A stretch of DNA of 64,000 nucleotides. Source: an uncultured Granulosicoccaceae bacterium. Lineage in GTDB: Bacteria; Pseudomonadota; Gammaproteobacteria; Granulosicoccales; Granulosicoccaceae. Shown piece by piece: positions 18,895 through 29,639 of this stretch. Each line of letters opens with the position of its first letter. Position 1 is the stretch's first letter. The stretch spans positions 1-64,000 of the forward strand of contig CALLBO010000018.1 in assembly GCA_937998875.1 (NCBI GenBank). The letters run 5' to 3'. The translations under genes were made by a program, and so were the position numbers. Below the pieces are notes generated by a model. That model did no database searches. It worked only from the letters and a program-made list of their open reading frames with translations, and was not told the origin of the DNA.

Positions 18895-20112
18895 TTATAT
18901 CACCGATACTTCCCGATCTATGTATTCTAGCGCAAACTGACGGGTTAATTGATCAATGCTGAAAAGATCATCCACGTTCTGTGGCGCGGTCGGGGAGAAA
19001 TTATCCAAGGCGTGAGCATTGACGCGCGCAATGTCTGTAAAGTGGATCCTGCCGTTCACAAATTGCTCCACCGACACTTCATTGGCAGCATTTAAAACAC
19101 CCGTCGCACCATTGCCTTGCCGCAAAGCCCGGCGCGCCAATGCCAGACATGGAAATCGATCCACGTCCGGTGCTGCAAAGTGCAGGCTGCCCAGGCTGAC
19201 AAAATCCAGTGGCGCTACCCCGGCATCAATTCGATCGGGCCAGGCTAACGCATTGGCAATTGGGGTTCGCATATCCGGCTGCCCGAGCTGCGCCAGCACC
19301 GATCCGTCAACATAACGAACCATTGAATGAATAGTGCTCTCCGGATGCACCACTACCTCGATCATACTTTCTTCAATCCCGAACAGGTAGCTCGCTTCAA
19401 TCACCTCCAGACCTTTGTTCATTAAAGTCGCAGAGTCGATAGTAACCTTCCGGCCCATCTCCCAGTTCGGATGGCTGAGCGCTTCCTCAAGTGTTATTGA
19501 TTGCATTTGGTCAGCAGCGTACTCACGAAAAGGGCCACCCGAAGCAGTCAATACCAACGATGTCACACCACCGTGCAGAGTCTTAGCAGTATCACACCGA
19601 TTACTTTCCGGCAGGCATTGAAAAATCGCATTGTGTTCGCTATCTACAGGGATTATGCAGGCATCACCGGTGCGGGCAGCTTGATTAAGTATCTCACCGG
19701 CAACGACCATCGCCTCTTTATTGGCAAGTAAAATTCGTTTGCCATGCATTGCCGCTGTAATAGTGGACTGCAATCCTGCGAACCCGACGATCGCCGCCAT
19801 CACTGTCTGCACAGACCTATCTGCAGCAATCTGCGAGAGCGCATCCGGTGATTTTAAAACCTGTGTTTTACAGCCAGCGTGCTTCAGCCTGAGTGCCAGT
19901 TCCGCTCCCGCTTCCACACTTGCCATGGCTGCCATGGCAGGTTTGAATTTAAGGCACTGTTGAAAAATCAATTCAACATTTGTATTAGCAGTGAGGGCTG
20001 CGACCGCGTATCGCTCTTTGTTTCGGTCAAGCACGTCAAGTGTGCTGGTGCCGATAGAACCGGTAGAACCGAACACCGCAACGTTTTCACGTGCTGCTGC
20101 ACTAGCTTCCAT
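18895..20112 (-). CDS. dxr: 1-deoxy-D-xylulose 5-phosphate reductoisomerase
   Basis: VFGSTGSIGTSTLDVL, LLANKEAMVVAGE, VDSEHNAIFQCL, GRKVTIDSATLMNKGLE. Confidence 0.97.
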   Translation of the reverse strand: MEASAAARENVAVFGSTGSIGTSTLDVLDRNKERYAVAALTANTNVELIFQQCLKFKPAMAAMASVEAGAELALRLKHAGCKTQVLKSPDALSQIAADRSVQTVMAAIVGFAGLQSTITAAMHGKRILLANKEAMVVAGEILNQAARTGDACIIPVDSEHNAIFQCLPESNRCDTAKTLHGGVTSLVLTASGGPFREYAADQMQSITLEEALSHPNWEMGRKVTIDSATLMNKGLEVIEASYLFGIEESMIEVVVHPESTIHSMVRYVDGSVLAQLGQPDMRTPIANALAWPDRIDAGVAPLDFVSLGSLHFAAPDVDRFPCLALARRALRQGNGATGVLNAANEVSVEQFVNGRIHFTDIARVNAHALDNFSPTAPQNVDDLFSIDQLTRQFALEYIDREVSVI

Positions 20113-20115
20113 GCG

Positions 20116-20937
20116 CTACATCCACAGCGCAGCAAAAGTAATAAACGGTGAAGCGGCGAGCAAACCATCAAACCGGTCCAGCACGCCACCGTGACCTGGC
20201 AGCAAACTGCCACTGTCCTTAACACCTCTGGTACGCTTGGCACGACTGATAAAAAGATCGCCCGCTATAGAAACAAGTGCTGCAAAAATACTCATGACAA
20301 AAATTGACCAGGCACTCAGTTGATCAGAGGCAAGATAACCGCTGGCAATAACGGCCAGCAACATGGCAGCCAGCATTCCACCCAAAGCCCCTTCAACAGT
20401 TTTGCCACCGCTAATCTGTTCTGCAAGTTTTCGTTCGCCAAACTTTCTACCGCTGAAATACGCACCAGTATCTGCAGCCGCGACCAACGCAATGGTGTAG
20501 ATCACAATCGCTGGCCCGTGCACCTGCCGCAACCAATACAAACAACACACACATAGCAGCAATAAGAATGAGGCTAAAGTAAGTAGTACCCAGCCGGTTT
20601 TTTGTTCGCCGTCCACACCTCTAACCGCCTCAATTACAGGTCTTGCCAATAAATCACTGGCAATCGCAATCCACAGAATCACGCCAGTCAACACCAGAGA
20701 TGCTAAAGAATAATGGTTAACCATGATCAGACAGCAGGCAGTCACTACAGTTAAAATGACTGCATAAGCAACTCTGAGATTAACCGGTGTAGCAGCAACC
20801 AGGTTACCCCACTCCCAGGCACAGGCAGCTGTTAGCGCAAGCAGAAAAATCGCAAAGAAAAGATCATTCCAGCCTAGCAAGGCCCAGAGCGAAATTGCTG
20901 CAAGAATAAACGCTGTGATGATACGTTGTTTAAGCAA
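20116..20937 (-). CDS. cdsA: Phosphatidate cytidylyltransferase
   Basis: Polytopic protein with CdsA signature SRAKRTRGVKDSGSLLPGHGGVLDRFDGL. Confidence 0.95.
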   Translation of the reverse strand: MLKQRIITAFILAAISLWALLGWNDLFFAIFLLALTAACAWEWGNLVAATPVNLRVAYAVILTVVTACCLIMVNHYSLASLVLTGVILWIAIASDLLARPVIEAVRGVDGEQKTGWVLLTLASFLLLLCVCCLYWLRQVHGPAIVIYTIALVAAADTGAYFSGRKFGERKLAEQISGGKTVEGALGGMLAAMLLAVIASGYLASDQLSAWSIFVMSIFAALVSIAGDLFISRAKRTRGVKDSGSLLPGHGGVLDRFDGLLAASPFITFAALWM

Positions 20938-21028
20938 TAGAAAACCTTTTGCAAACTCGTTTTAGGAACACCCGAAAATTCATAACAAGTAAATCAACGA
21001 GGAAAACAATGAAAGGCAAGTATCAATA

Positions 21029-21751
21029 CTAACTTGCTTTTACCTGCTCCCCGGTCTGACCAAATCGACGTTGTCTGCTGCTGAAGTTCTGTATGATGCT
21101 ATCGAGCTCCGTACCATCAAAATCCGGCCAGAGCGTATCGGTGAAAGCCAGCTCAGTGTAGGCAAGATGCCACAACAGATAGTTACTTAAACGCTGCTCA
21201 CCGCCGGTACGAATAAAGAGATCAGGCTCAGGACACTGTGCCAACCAGGTATGCTCGGTAAGCGTTTTTTCAGTGATATCCGTAACATCAAGCTCACCGT
21301 TTTTTACTTTGGCAGCAATATCAGACATCGCGCTAACGAGCTCACCACGGCCACCGTAATTGACCGCAATATTTAAAAACATACCTGTGTTATTGGCTGT
21401 TTTATCAGTTGCAGTTTTTATCTCTTTTAAAAGTCCTTCAGAAAATCTTGATAACTCACCAATAAATTGCACCCGAATATTATTCTCGTGCAGCTTATTC
21501 AACTCACTGCGAATTGCTTTAACAAAGAGCTCCATCAGGAAACTAACTTCCTTTTCAGGACGCTGCCAATTTTCACTACTGAAGGCATAAACAGTAAGTG
21601 CATCTATTTGCAATCGGGCGCAGTGTTCTACGATATCGCGGGTTACTTTTAAACCCGCCTGGTGACCGGCACTGCGCGGCTTACCGCGTTGCTGCGCCCA
21701 ACGTCCGTTCCCATCCATAATGATGGCTATATGGCTTGGCAGTTCTTTCAC
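21029..21751 (-). CDS. uppS: Undecaprenyl diphosphate synthase
   Basis: HIAIIMDGNGRWAQQRGKPRSAGHQAG, ALTVYAFSSENWQRP, DLFIRTGGEQRLSNYLLWHLAYTEL. Confidence 0.97.
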   Translation of the reverse strand: MKELPSHIAIIMDGNGRWAQQRGKPRSAGHQAGLKVTRDIVEHCARLQIDALTVYAFSSENWQRPEKEVSFLMELFVKAIRSELNKLHENNIRVQFIGELSRFSEGLLKEIKTATDKTANNTGMFLNIAVNYGGRGELVSAMSDIAAKVKNGELDVTDITEKTLTEHTWLAQCPEPDLFIRTGGEQRLSNYLLWHLAYTELAFTDTLWPDFDGTELDSIIQNFSSRQRRFGQTGEQVKAS

Positions 21752-21794
21752 GTGATTAGCTACAGCAGTGACTATAAATATGGCTTAGAGCCAA

Positions 21795-22352
21795 TCACAC
21801 TTCCATTAGCTCTGCTTCTTTGCCTTTAAGCAATTCATCGACCTTGGCAATATACTCGTCGGTTGCCTTTTGAATCAGATCCTGCCCTTTGCGTTCCTCA
21901 TCTTCAGAAATTTCTTTTTCTTTCTGAAGCTCTTTAAGATCACCGTTCGCATCGCGGCGTATATTACGCACACTAATTCTGGCATTTTCTGCTTCTTGTC
22001 GAACCACACGCACGAGATCTTTGCGCCGTTCTTCTGTCAACGGTGGCATTGGTATACGAATTACGGTACCAGCGCTGGACGGGTTGAGCCCGAGGTCAGA
22101 GTTGATAATCGCTTTCTCTATTGGTGCGACCATGTCTTTTTCCCACGGTGTTACCGTCAAGGTTCGCGAATCTTCGATGGCTATTTTCGCAACCTGATTC
22201 AATACAGACGCGTTGCCGTAATAGTCGACTTTCACATGGTCGAGCAAACTGGTGTGAGCTCGACCGGTACGGATACGACCGAATTGGTCCTGCAACGAGT
22301 CAAGGCTCTTCCCCATTCGGGTAGCCGCATCTTTTTTAATATCATCAATCAT
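21795..22352 (-). CDS. frr: Ribosome recycling factor
   Basis: [45 protein letters not shown]. Confidence 0.97.
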   Translation of the reverse strand: MIDDIKKDAATRMGKSLDSLQDQFGRIRTGRAHTSLLDHVKVDYYGNASVLNQVAKIAIEDSRTLTVTPWEKDMVAPIEKAIINSDLGLNPSSAGTVIRIPMPPLTEERRKDLVRVVRQEAENARISVRNIRRDANGDLKELQKEKEISEDEERKGQDLIQKATDEYIAKVDELLKGKEAELMEV

Positions 22353-22443
22353 CGTTATTTTTCTCCGTCACAACACATGACAATGGCGGTCCAGAATGAA
22401 GATTGAACCCGTTACCGTAGGGTACCGCTGGCTGATTGTGCCA

Positions 22444-22470
22444 TAAAAAAGCCGGCTCATTAGCCGGCTC
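22444..22470 (-). terminator. Rho-independent terminator downstream of tsf
   Basis: Minus strand reads AGCCGGCT-aatg-AGCCGGCTTTTTT. Confidence 0.9.
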
Positions 22471-22494
22471 GTAAATGTTGCGAATATTTGCGCG

Positions 22495-23370
22495 TTAGTC
22501 GCCCTTAACCTGGGCCATCACTTCCTCGGCGAAGTTCTCAGTCTTCTTTTCTATACCTTCACCGACTTCGTATCGTTCAAAAAAGTGCGCCTGCGCACCC
22601 TCTGACTTCAGAAGTTTCTCGACGGTCTGGTCTGGAATCTTAACGAATGGCTGACCTAACAAGGTAATTTCTGCAAGATACTTGCGCAAACGCCCTTCTA
22701 CCATTTTTTCAACTATTTCTGCAGGCTTGCCGCTCTCTGCAGCCTCTGCCACCAGGATTTTCTTTTCCTTTTCCAATACCTCTGCCGGCACTTCTGCTTC
22801 TGAAATACACACCGGACGGCTTGCAGCGACGTGCATTGCGATATCGCGAGCGAGTTGTTCTGAGCCACTGACTTCAGTGACCACACCGATACGCTCGCCA
22901 TGCTTGTAAACGCCGGCAGTGCCGTTTTGCATGTCGTGGCGGATAAAGCGACGGACCTGAATATTTTCACCAAGCTTTGACACCAGTTCCTGACGAATGT
23001 GCTCAACGGTATTGCCACCCGCATCAAGCGCACCCAGCGCCGCGACATCAGCTGGATTGTTATCGAGCACCGCTTTACATACCGACTGAGCAAAGCCGGT
23101 AAAGTCATCGCCTTTGGCAACGAAATCAGTCTCACAGTTGATCTCTGCCATCGCTACGGATTTACCGTCTGCGCTGGTCTCTACCGAGATCACACCTTCC
23201 GCTGCAACACGACCGGACTTCTTGTCTGCTTTTGCCAGACCAGTAATTCGCATCTGCTCGGCTGCGGCATCAAGATCGCCGTTTGCTTCGACCAGTGCGC
23301 CTTTACATTCCATCATGCCTGCGCCGGTTCTCTCGCGCAGTTCCTTTACCATTGCTGCTGTAATTGCCAT
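22495..23370 (-). CDS. tsf: Elongation factor Ts
   Basis: MAITAAMVKELRERTGAGMMECKGALVEANGDLDAAAE...CETDFVAKGDDF. Confidence 0.97.
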   Translation of the reverse strand: MAITAAMVKELRERTGAGMMECKGALVEANGDLDAAAEQMRITGLAKADKKSGRVAAEGVISVETSADGKSVAMAEINCETDFVAKGDDFTGFAQSVCKAVLDNNPADVAALGALDAGGNTVEHIRQELVSKLGENIQVRRFIRHDMQNGTAGVYKHGERIGVVTEVSGSEQLARDIAMHVAASRPVCISEAEVPAEVLEKEKKILVAEAAESGKPAEIVEKMVEGRLRKYLAEITLLGQPFVKIPDQTVEKLLKSEGAQAHFFERYEVGEGIEKKTENFAEEVMAQVKGD

Positions 23371-23535
23371 TATGAGTTACCTGTTAGCTGCCCGCTCCGG
23401 GCCAGTAATTTGTTTGTTTACCAACATACCTTTCTGCCTGTCCGGGCTGCATTACACCAGAAACGACCAAAGTCTATGATTGGCAGCTCGATGCGTTGAT
23501 ACGCATCGAGACTCGGACGGCACAACACGCTCGAC

Positions 23536-24477
23536 TTACGAGTCGGCAGGTTTGTCCGCAGGTTGTTTTACGTCGCTAGTGGCAGGAGCTGCATCAACTG
23601 CTGGTGCTGCTTCAGCCGCAGGTGAGGTTGCAGCAGGTGCTTCAGCTTCAGTCGCTGCGTCACTGGCTGCGTCACTGGCTGCAGCGGCAAGCGATGCTTC
23701 TGCCTCAGCCGCCGCAGAGGCTGCAGACGCTTCAGGAGCGGGAGCTGCCGCTTCTTCCTTTACTTCAACATATTCTTTGCTGCCCGAAACCGCGCCAGAT
23801 GTCTTGCCCGCCTGAATAGACTCAGCAGCCGCGTCAACGTATAGCTGGATCGCGCGCACTGCGTCATCATTACCGGGAATCACGTAATCAACCAACTCCG
23901 GGGAATTGTTGCTGTCCACAACCGCGACAATGGGGATCCCAAGCTTTCGCGCTTCTGCGATGGCAATTTTTTCGTAACCGGTATCGACAACAAACAGTGC
24001 ATCCGGCAGACGCTCCATGGCCTTTACACCACCGAGGCTTTTATCAAGCTTTTCAAGTTCCCGGCGCAGGGTCAGTGCTTCTTTCTTGCTCAACCGCTCT
24101 TCACCACCACTGGAAAACATTTCTTCCAGCTCAAGCATACGCTTGACCGACTGCTTTACCGTCTTGAAGTTGGTCATCATACCGCCTGGCCATCGACGAT
24201 TCACAAACGGCATGTTGCACGCAGTTGCTGCATCCTTCACCGCGTCACGCGCCGCGCGCTTGGTACCGACAAATAACACCCGACCGTTCTTAGCAGCGAG
24301 GCTGCTCAAAAAGTTCATCGCGTCGTCGAGCGCCGGAACGGTGTTTTCGAGGTTGAAGATATGGATCTTGTTGCGCTCACCATAGATGTAGGGAGCCATT
24401 TTTGGACACCAGTAGCGAGTCTGGTGGCCAAAGTGCACGCCAGCTTCAAGCATTTGGCGCATGCTTACTTTAGACAT
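23536..24477 (-). CDS. rpsB: 30S ribosomal protein S2 with long Ala/Glu-rich C-terminal extension
   Basis: [44 protein letters not shown]; tail [36 protein letters not shown].... Confidence 0.97.
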   Translation of the reverse strand: MSKVSMRQMLEAGVHFGHQTRYWCPKMAPYIYGERNKIHIFNLENTVPALDDAMNFLSSLAAKNGRVLFVGTKRAARDAVKDAATACNMPFVNRRWPGGMMTNFKTVKQSVKRMLELEEMFSSGGEERLSKKEALTLRRELEKLDKSLGGVKAMERLPDALFVVDTGYEKIAIAEARKLGIPIVAVVDSNNSPELVDYVIPGNDDAVRAIQLYVDAAAESIQAGKTSGAVSGSKEYVEVKEEAAAPAPEASAASAAAEAEASLAAAASDAASDAATEAEAPAATSPAAEAAPAVDAAPATSDVKQPADKPADS

Positions 24478-24847
24478 AATGCTAATCTCATTTGTATTGG
24501 GTTAGACCTCCGCCCCGTCGAACATGCAACCAAATGTGCGTCAGCACGATGGCACCCGGCATGATCAGATACAGGAGCGTGTGAATTCCGGCGAACCGGT
24601 TGAAGGGCAAGTGTTGAAATCTACACCACCCAGCCGATAATTATATTCCAGAATTCCGGTTTATTCCAATACAATACCCGGATCGACAGCTATTTTATGC
24701 TTGAGCAGCGCTCTAACCACCGGAAAATTACGCTGCGGCACTAACCGACCACCAGCAGACCTCCAGATTTATGTCCTGGAGCATGAAAATCGACACGAGC
24801 GGCATCGATTCCGGCTCGATCAGACCTTCGAAGGACGCCCTTAAGAG

Positions 24848-25624
24848 ATGTCAGCAAGTCACGCGGTACCAATAAAAACTCAAACCGAAATAGAAAAAAT
24901 GCGGGTCGCAGGGCGCATGGCAGCCGAAGTACTGGATTTGATCACCGAGCATGTCAAACCGGGGGTCACCACCGACGAGCTGGATGCCATCTGCCACAAG
25001 CACATCACCGAAATTCAGGGGGGTGTTCCTGCCCCCCTGAACTACCGTGGTTTTCCCAAGTCAATCTGCACCTCGCTCAATCACGTGGTCTGCCATGGCA
25101 TTCCGGGCGATCGCGTGCTGAAGAAAAAAGACATTATCAACATCGATGTTACCGTGATAAAGGACGGTTATCACGGTGATTCCAGCCGCATGTATCACGT
25201 TGGTGAACCAACCATAAAAGGCAAACGCATTTGCGATATCGCGCTTGAAAGTCTGCACAGGGGCATTGCACAGGTAAAACCTGGAGCCACTCTCGGTGAC
25301 ATTGGCGCTGCAATTCAAGAGTATGCAGAGGGTGAACGCTGCTCTGTGGTGCGCGAATATTGCGGCCATGGTATCGGTAAACTCTTTCACGAGGAGCCGC
25401 AGGTCTTACACTACGGTCGAACGGGAGAAGGACTGACGCTTGAGGCCGGCATGGTGTTTACCATTGAACCGATGATCAATGCCGGAAAACGTGCGGTAAA
25501 ACTACTCCCGGATGAATGGACGGTTGTCACCAAAGACCGCAGCTTGTCCGCACAGTGGGAACACACGGTACTGGTAACAGATACGGGCTACGAACTGTTT
25601 ACACTTTCCCCTGCCGGGTTCTAA
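24848..25624 (+). CDS. map: Type I methionine aminopeptidase
   Basis: KPGVTTDELD, NYRGFPKSICTSLNHVVCHGIP, YCGHGIGKLFHEEPQVLHYG; divergent from rpsB. Confidence 0.96.
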   Translation: MSASHAVPIKTQTEIEKMRVAGRMAAEVLDLITEHVKPGVTTDELDAICHKHITEIQGGVPAPLNYRGFPKSICTSLNHVVCHGIPGDRVLKKKDIINIDVTVIKDGYHGDSSRMYHVGEPTIKGKRICDIALESLHRGIAQVKPGATLGDIGAAIQEYAEGERCSVVREYCGHGIGKLFHEEPQVLHYGRTGEGLTLEAGMVFTIEPMINAGKRAVKLLPDEWTVVTKDRSLSAQWEHTVLVTDTGYELFTLSPAGF

Positions 25625-25633
25625 CCAATCACA

Positions 25634-28294
25634 ATGCGCGAGCAACCGCAGGAAATTACGACGCTGATTCACCTGCCTGCGATGATCGCAGAAGTTGAAG
25701 CAGCAGGCTGTACGCTCGACGCTTACAAAGCAGCCCTCGCTTCAAAATACGACGCTCTATATTCTCTTTTCCAGAATGGCGCACCAGCCGCCGAACTCAT
25801 CGGCTGGCAGTCGGCGATTGTTGACGCCATTATCACTCACATCTGGAACAGGCTGATACCAGCATCAGCCCGACAATCCGTGACACTAATCGCCGTTGGT
25901 GGCTATGGCCGTGCAGAACTGCACCCTCGATCAGACATAGACATACTGATTCTTACCAGTAAAAAGTTTACCGATGCTGACGAAGAAATCGGCCAATTCG
26001 TCACACAACTGTGGGACCTCGGACTTGATGTCGGTCACAGCGTCAGAGATACCAGTCGCTGTATTAAAGAAGCAAAAGCAGATGTGACTGTAATAACCAA
26101 TCTGATTGAAAGCCGATATATCTGTGGCAACAAAGAGTTATTCACTGATCTCGTAACGCGTATCAAACCAGAGAAAATCTGGCCGGTAGATAGATTTTTC
26201 ATCGCCAAACAGCAGGAACAACAAGAACGACATCTCAAGTTTCATAGCTCAGGATTCCGACTTGAGCCAAACCTGAAAGAAAGCCCGGGTGGACTACGCG
26301 ACATTCAAACCGTTGAATGGATTCTGATAAGACAGTACGGCACTTCTAATCTACATGCGCTGGTCTCTGACGGCTACCTGACACAACAGGAGCAGGATGA
26401 GCTAACTGAGGCACGGGATATCCTCTGGAGAATAAGATTTTTATTGCACACTAAAAGCAAGCGCAAGGAAGACCGGTTACTGTTTGACTACCAGCGCGAA
26501 CTCGCCAGTGATTTCGGTTACCAGCAAGAGGGGGAATACGGTAACGAAGCAGTTGAACAATTCATGCAGCTCTACTTTCGTACTGTTACAAAAGTGGAGC
26601 GCCTTAGTGACATGCTTTTGCAGCTAATGAGCGCAAATTTCTCACCGCCTGAAAAACTGATAAAAAAGCCAACCGACGATAAAAATTTCGTCATCGTTAA
26701 TGAATACATTGAAACAGCCAAGGAATCCGTATTTCAGGCTTATCCACCAGCGATGCTGGAATTGTTTCAGGTCTTTGCGTCCTACGATGAGGTTCGCGGA
26801 ATAGGAGCACGAACACTACGCAGCCTTAAAAGTAACCTGCATCTAATAAATGGCCAGTTCCGCTCGGATGGTATCGCACGCGATCTCTTTATGCAGCTAT
26901 TCCGTGAACCGAAAAAAATAACCCGAAAATTGAGACTAATGAACAGGTACGGCGTGCTTGCAGCCTACTTGCCGAACTTTGAAAAGATCGTTGGCCGGAT
27001 GCAGTACGATCTGTTTCATATCTACACCGTAGATGAGCATACGCTCATGGTGATAAGAAACCTTCGAAGGTTTGCCCTGCCGCAACATGATGAGGAGTAC
27101 CCCGAATGTTCTGCAATCATGCAACGCGTCGAAAAGCAGGAGTTACTTTACATTATCGGATTATTCCATGACATAGCAAAAGGCCGCGATGGTGATCACT
27201 CTATTCTCGGCGCAGAAGACGCGAAAGCCTTTTGTGCACATCATGGGTTGAACAACGAAGACAGTAAAATTGTGGTGTGGACTATCCGACATCATCTGGA
27301 TATGTCGATGACAGCTCAGCGCAAAGATACCTCTGATCCGGACGTCATTCTGGAGTTTGCCCGTTTCGTCGGCTCACAGAAGTATCTCGACTTTCTTTTC
27401 CTTCTTACGGTTGCAGATATCCGTGGCACCAACCCCGAACTCTGGAACTCCTGGAAGCAGAACCTGCTTGAACAACTCTACCGACATACAACCAACGCAT
27501 TGAAGCGCGGCCTGGACAACCCGATTGATATTCCGGAAATCATAAAGAGAAAGAAATCGCAGGCGCAGGAATTCCTGACAGAAAACTCGGTAGATCTGGA
27601 AACAGCAGAAGGAATCTGGAAGCATTGTGATGAGCAGTATTTTCTACAATACAGTTCCAACGAAATCAGCTGGCATGTCACCAATCTTTCACTGATTGAA
27701 AAGGGTGAACCGTTAATCCTGTTACGCCGCGAGACTGAACGCGGCTCTACCGAGATTTTTATTCACGTGCAGGACTACACCCATCTCTTTTCACACATTG
27801 TATCGACGCTAGGTCAGCTCAATCTGACTATTGTCAGCGCGCAGATTCTAACGTCGTTGAATGGCTGGACCATGAATACATTTTATGTACTGGACCGTGA
27901 AGGTGATTCCATTCAGGACACACTTCGTCTGGACAGTATTCGCAAACATCTGGACCTGGCTTTGATAGAAAAACAAACTCCAGCAGCAGTGGAACTCGCA
28001 CCACCACGACGACTGACTCACTTTGAATTTGAACCGGTTATTCAGCTAAACAACGATCTCTCAGAAGATTCAACCAGCTTGTTTATCAAGGCAATCGACC
28101 GGCCAGGTCTGCTCAGTGCTATCGGCAAATGCTTCGCAGACAATAGTATTCGTGTGATCTCCGCCAACATCACAACCCTGGGTGAGACCGCAGAAGATTC
28201 CTTTTATCTGCAGAATGAGGCACGTGAAAAGATCGTCAATGAAGAAGCGCTCTCGCGATTGCGTGACTCACTGCACGCCACACTGGATAGCTGA
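25634..28294 (+). CDS. glnD: Bifunctional uridylyltransferase/uridylyl-removing enzyme GlnD
   Basis: VGGYGRAELHPRSDIDILIL nucleotidyltransferase, HD domain LFHDIAKGRDGDHS, C-terminal ACT domains. Confidence 0.96.
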   Translation: MREQPQEITTLIHLPAMIAEVEAAGCTLDAYKAALASKYDALYSLFQNGAPAAELIGWQSAIVDAIITHIWNRLIPASARQSVTLIAVGGYGRAELHPRSDIDILILTSKKFTDADEEIGQFVTQLWDLGLDVGHSVRDTSRCIKEAKADVTVITNLIESRYICGNKELFTDLVTRIKPEKIWPVDRFFIAKQQEQQERHLKFHSSGFRLEPNLKESPGGLRDIQTVEWILIRQYGTSNLHALVSDGYLTQQEQDELTEARDILWRIRFLLHTKSKRKEDRLLFDYQRELASDFGYQQEGEYGNEAVEQFMQLYFRTVTKVERLSDMLLQLMSANFSPPEKLIKKPTDDKNFVIVNEYIETAKESVFQAYPPAMLELFQVFASYDEVRGIGARTLRSLKSNLHLINGQFRSDGIARDLFMQLFREPKKITRKLRLMNRYGVLAAYLPNFEKIVGRMQYDLFHIYTVDEHTLMVIRNLRRFALPQHDEEYPECSAIMQRVEKQELLYIIGLFHDIAKGRDGDHSILGAEDAKAFCAHHGLNNEDSKIVVWTIRHHLDMSMTAQRKDTSDPDVILEFARFVGSQKYLDFLFLLTVADIRGTNPELWNSWKQNLLEQLYRHTTNALKRGLDNPIDIPEIIKRKKSQAQEFLTENSVDLETAEGIWKHCDEQYFLQYSSNEISWHVTNLSLIEKGEPLILLRRETERGSTEIFIHVQDYTHLFSHIVSTLGQLNLTIVSAQILTSLNGWTMNTFYVLDREGDSIQDTLRLDSIRKHLDLALIEKQTPAAVELAPPRRLTHFEFEPVIQLNNDLSEDSTSLFIKAIDRPGLLSAIGKCFADNSIRVISANITTLGETAEDSFYLQNEAREKIVNEEALSRLRDSLHATLDS

Positions 28295-29436
28295 TGACAT
28301 CTAAGACCATTAGCCCAACCATTAACCTGACACAGGAACTCGTCAGATGTGAATCTGTAACACCCGAGGATGCCGGCTGTCAGAAGATCATCGCAGACAG
28401 ACTCACTCCATTAGGGTTTAAACATACCAATCTGCGATTTGGAGAGGTTGACAATCTATGGACTGTTACCGAGGGAGACGGACCACTGTTTGTTTTTGCG
28501 GGCCACACCGATGTCGTTCCAACCGGCCCGGTGGATAGCTGGACACACCCACCATTCAGCGCCGAAATTGATGACGGATTAATTTTCGGTCGCGGTACGT
28601 CTGATATGAAGAGCAGTATCGCCGCAATGATAGTTGCTGTGGAAAGGCTACTCGCCAAAGGTGATATCAATGGCCGCATTGGATTTTTAATTACCAGCGA
28701 TGAAGAAGGTCCGGCAGTGAACGGTACGGTAAAAGTCGTTGAGTACCTGGAAGAGAATAGCATTAAGATGGATTGGTGCATCGTCGGCGAGCCGACCAGC
28801 ACCACTCACCTGGCTGATGTAATCAAAAACGGCAGACGCGGATCGTTGAACGGCGAACTGATAATCAAAGGCAAACAAGGACATGTCGCCTACCCTCACA
28901 TGGGCGAAAATCCAATACACAAATTCGCTGATGCTCTAGCAGCACTTACGCAAGAGCAATGGGACAAAGGTAATGAGTTTTTTCCAGCAACCACTTTTCA
29001 GATATCCAACATTCATGCAGGCACAGGCGTCACGAACGTTATACCAGGTGAACTTCAAGTAAAGTTTAACTTCAGATTCTCAACTGAAGTAACAGCAGAT
29101 GAGTTGCAACAGCGAGTCGCGGCTATTCTTGATGTTTATAAACTAAACTACGTTATTGATTGGAGCTTGTCAGGCAATCCTTTTATTACCGGACGCGGTG
29201 AGCTTGTTGATGCTACGGTTGACGCGATAAAAAAAGTCTGCAACCGGGATACTGAGCTTTCAACCAGCGGCGGCACATCTGACGGACGATTTATCGCACC
29301 GACTGGAGCACAGGTACTGGAGCTCGGTCCATGCAATGCAACCATTCATCAGATTGATGAGCACGTCACTGTGGCAGAGCTGGATACGTTGACAGATATC
29401 TACGAGGAACTGTTAACCAACCTGCTGCGAAGTTAA
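28294..29436 (+). CDS. dapE: Succinyl-diaminopimelate desuccinylase
   Basis: FAGHTDVVPTGPVDSWTHPPFSAEIDDGLIFGRGTSDMKSSIAAM, TSDEEGPAVNGT; overlaps glnD stop. Confidence 0.96.
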   Translation: MTSKTISPTINLTQELVRCESVTPEDAGCQKIIADRLTPLGFKHTNLRFGEVDNLWTVTEGDGPLFVFAGHTDVVPTGPVDSWTHPPFSAEIDDGLIFGRGTSDMKSSIAAMIVAVERLLAKGDINGRIGFLITSDEEGPAVNGTVKVVEYLEENSIKMDWCIVGEPTSTTHLADVIKNGRRGSLNGELIIKGKQGHVAYPHMGENPIHKFADALAALTQEQWDKGNEFFPATTFQISNIHAGTGVTNVIPGELQVKFNFRFSTEVTADELQQRVAAILDVYKLNYVIDWSLSGNPFITGRGELVDATVDAIKKVCNRDTELSTSGGTSDGRFIAPTGAQVLELGPCNATIHQIDEHVTVAELDTLTDIYEELLTNLLRS

Positions 29437-29497
29437 CCAACAACGCACTCCATAGCTGTAAAAGTCGGTATCCAATGTGTCAGCTCGTCACATTCCA

Positions 29498-29612
29498 CGT
29501 AGGGGGATAAGCTTGCGCATCCACCAATGGAAAGCACGTTAGATTCGCTGTAAGTTCTGTACCGTTTGTTGCGGCAACTTTGGTTGATGCGCTCCGCTTA
29601 TCCCCCCTACGC
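29498..29612. repeat. Dispersed palindromic element, copy 2 (115 bp)
   Basis: CGTAGGGGGATAAGCTTGCGCATCCACCAA ... TTTGGTTGATGCGCTCCGCTTATCCCCCCTACG; left arm identical to copy 1 over 30 bp. Confidence 0.85.
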
Positions 29613-29639
29613 ATATGGCATCCATATCAGATCTACTCC

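Noticed and set aside
23480-23819. Ala/Ser-rich plus-strand ORFs opposite the rpsB tail
   Set aside because: Produced by the complement of the low-complexity GCN-rich tail; no independent support.
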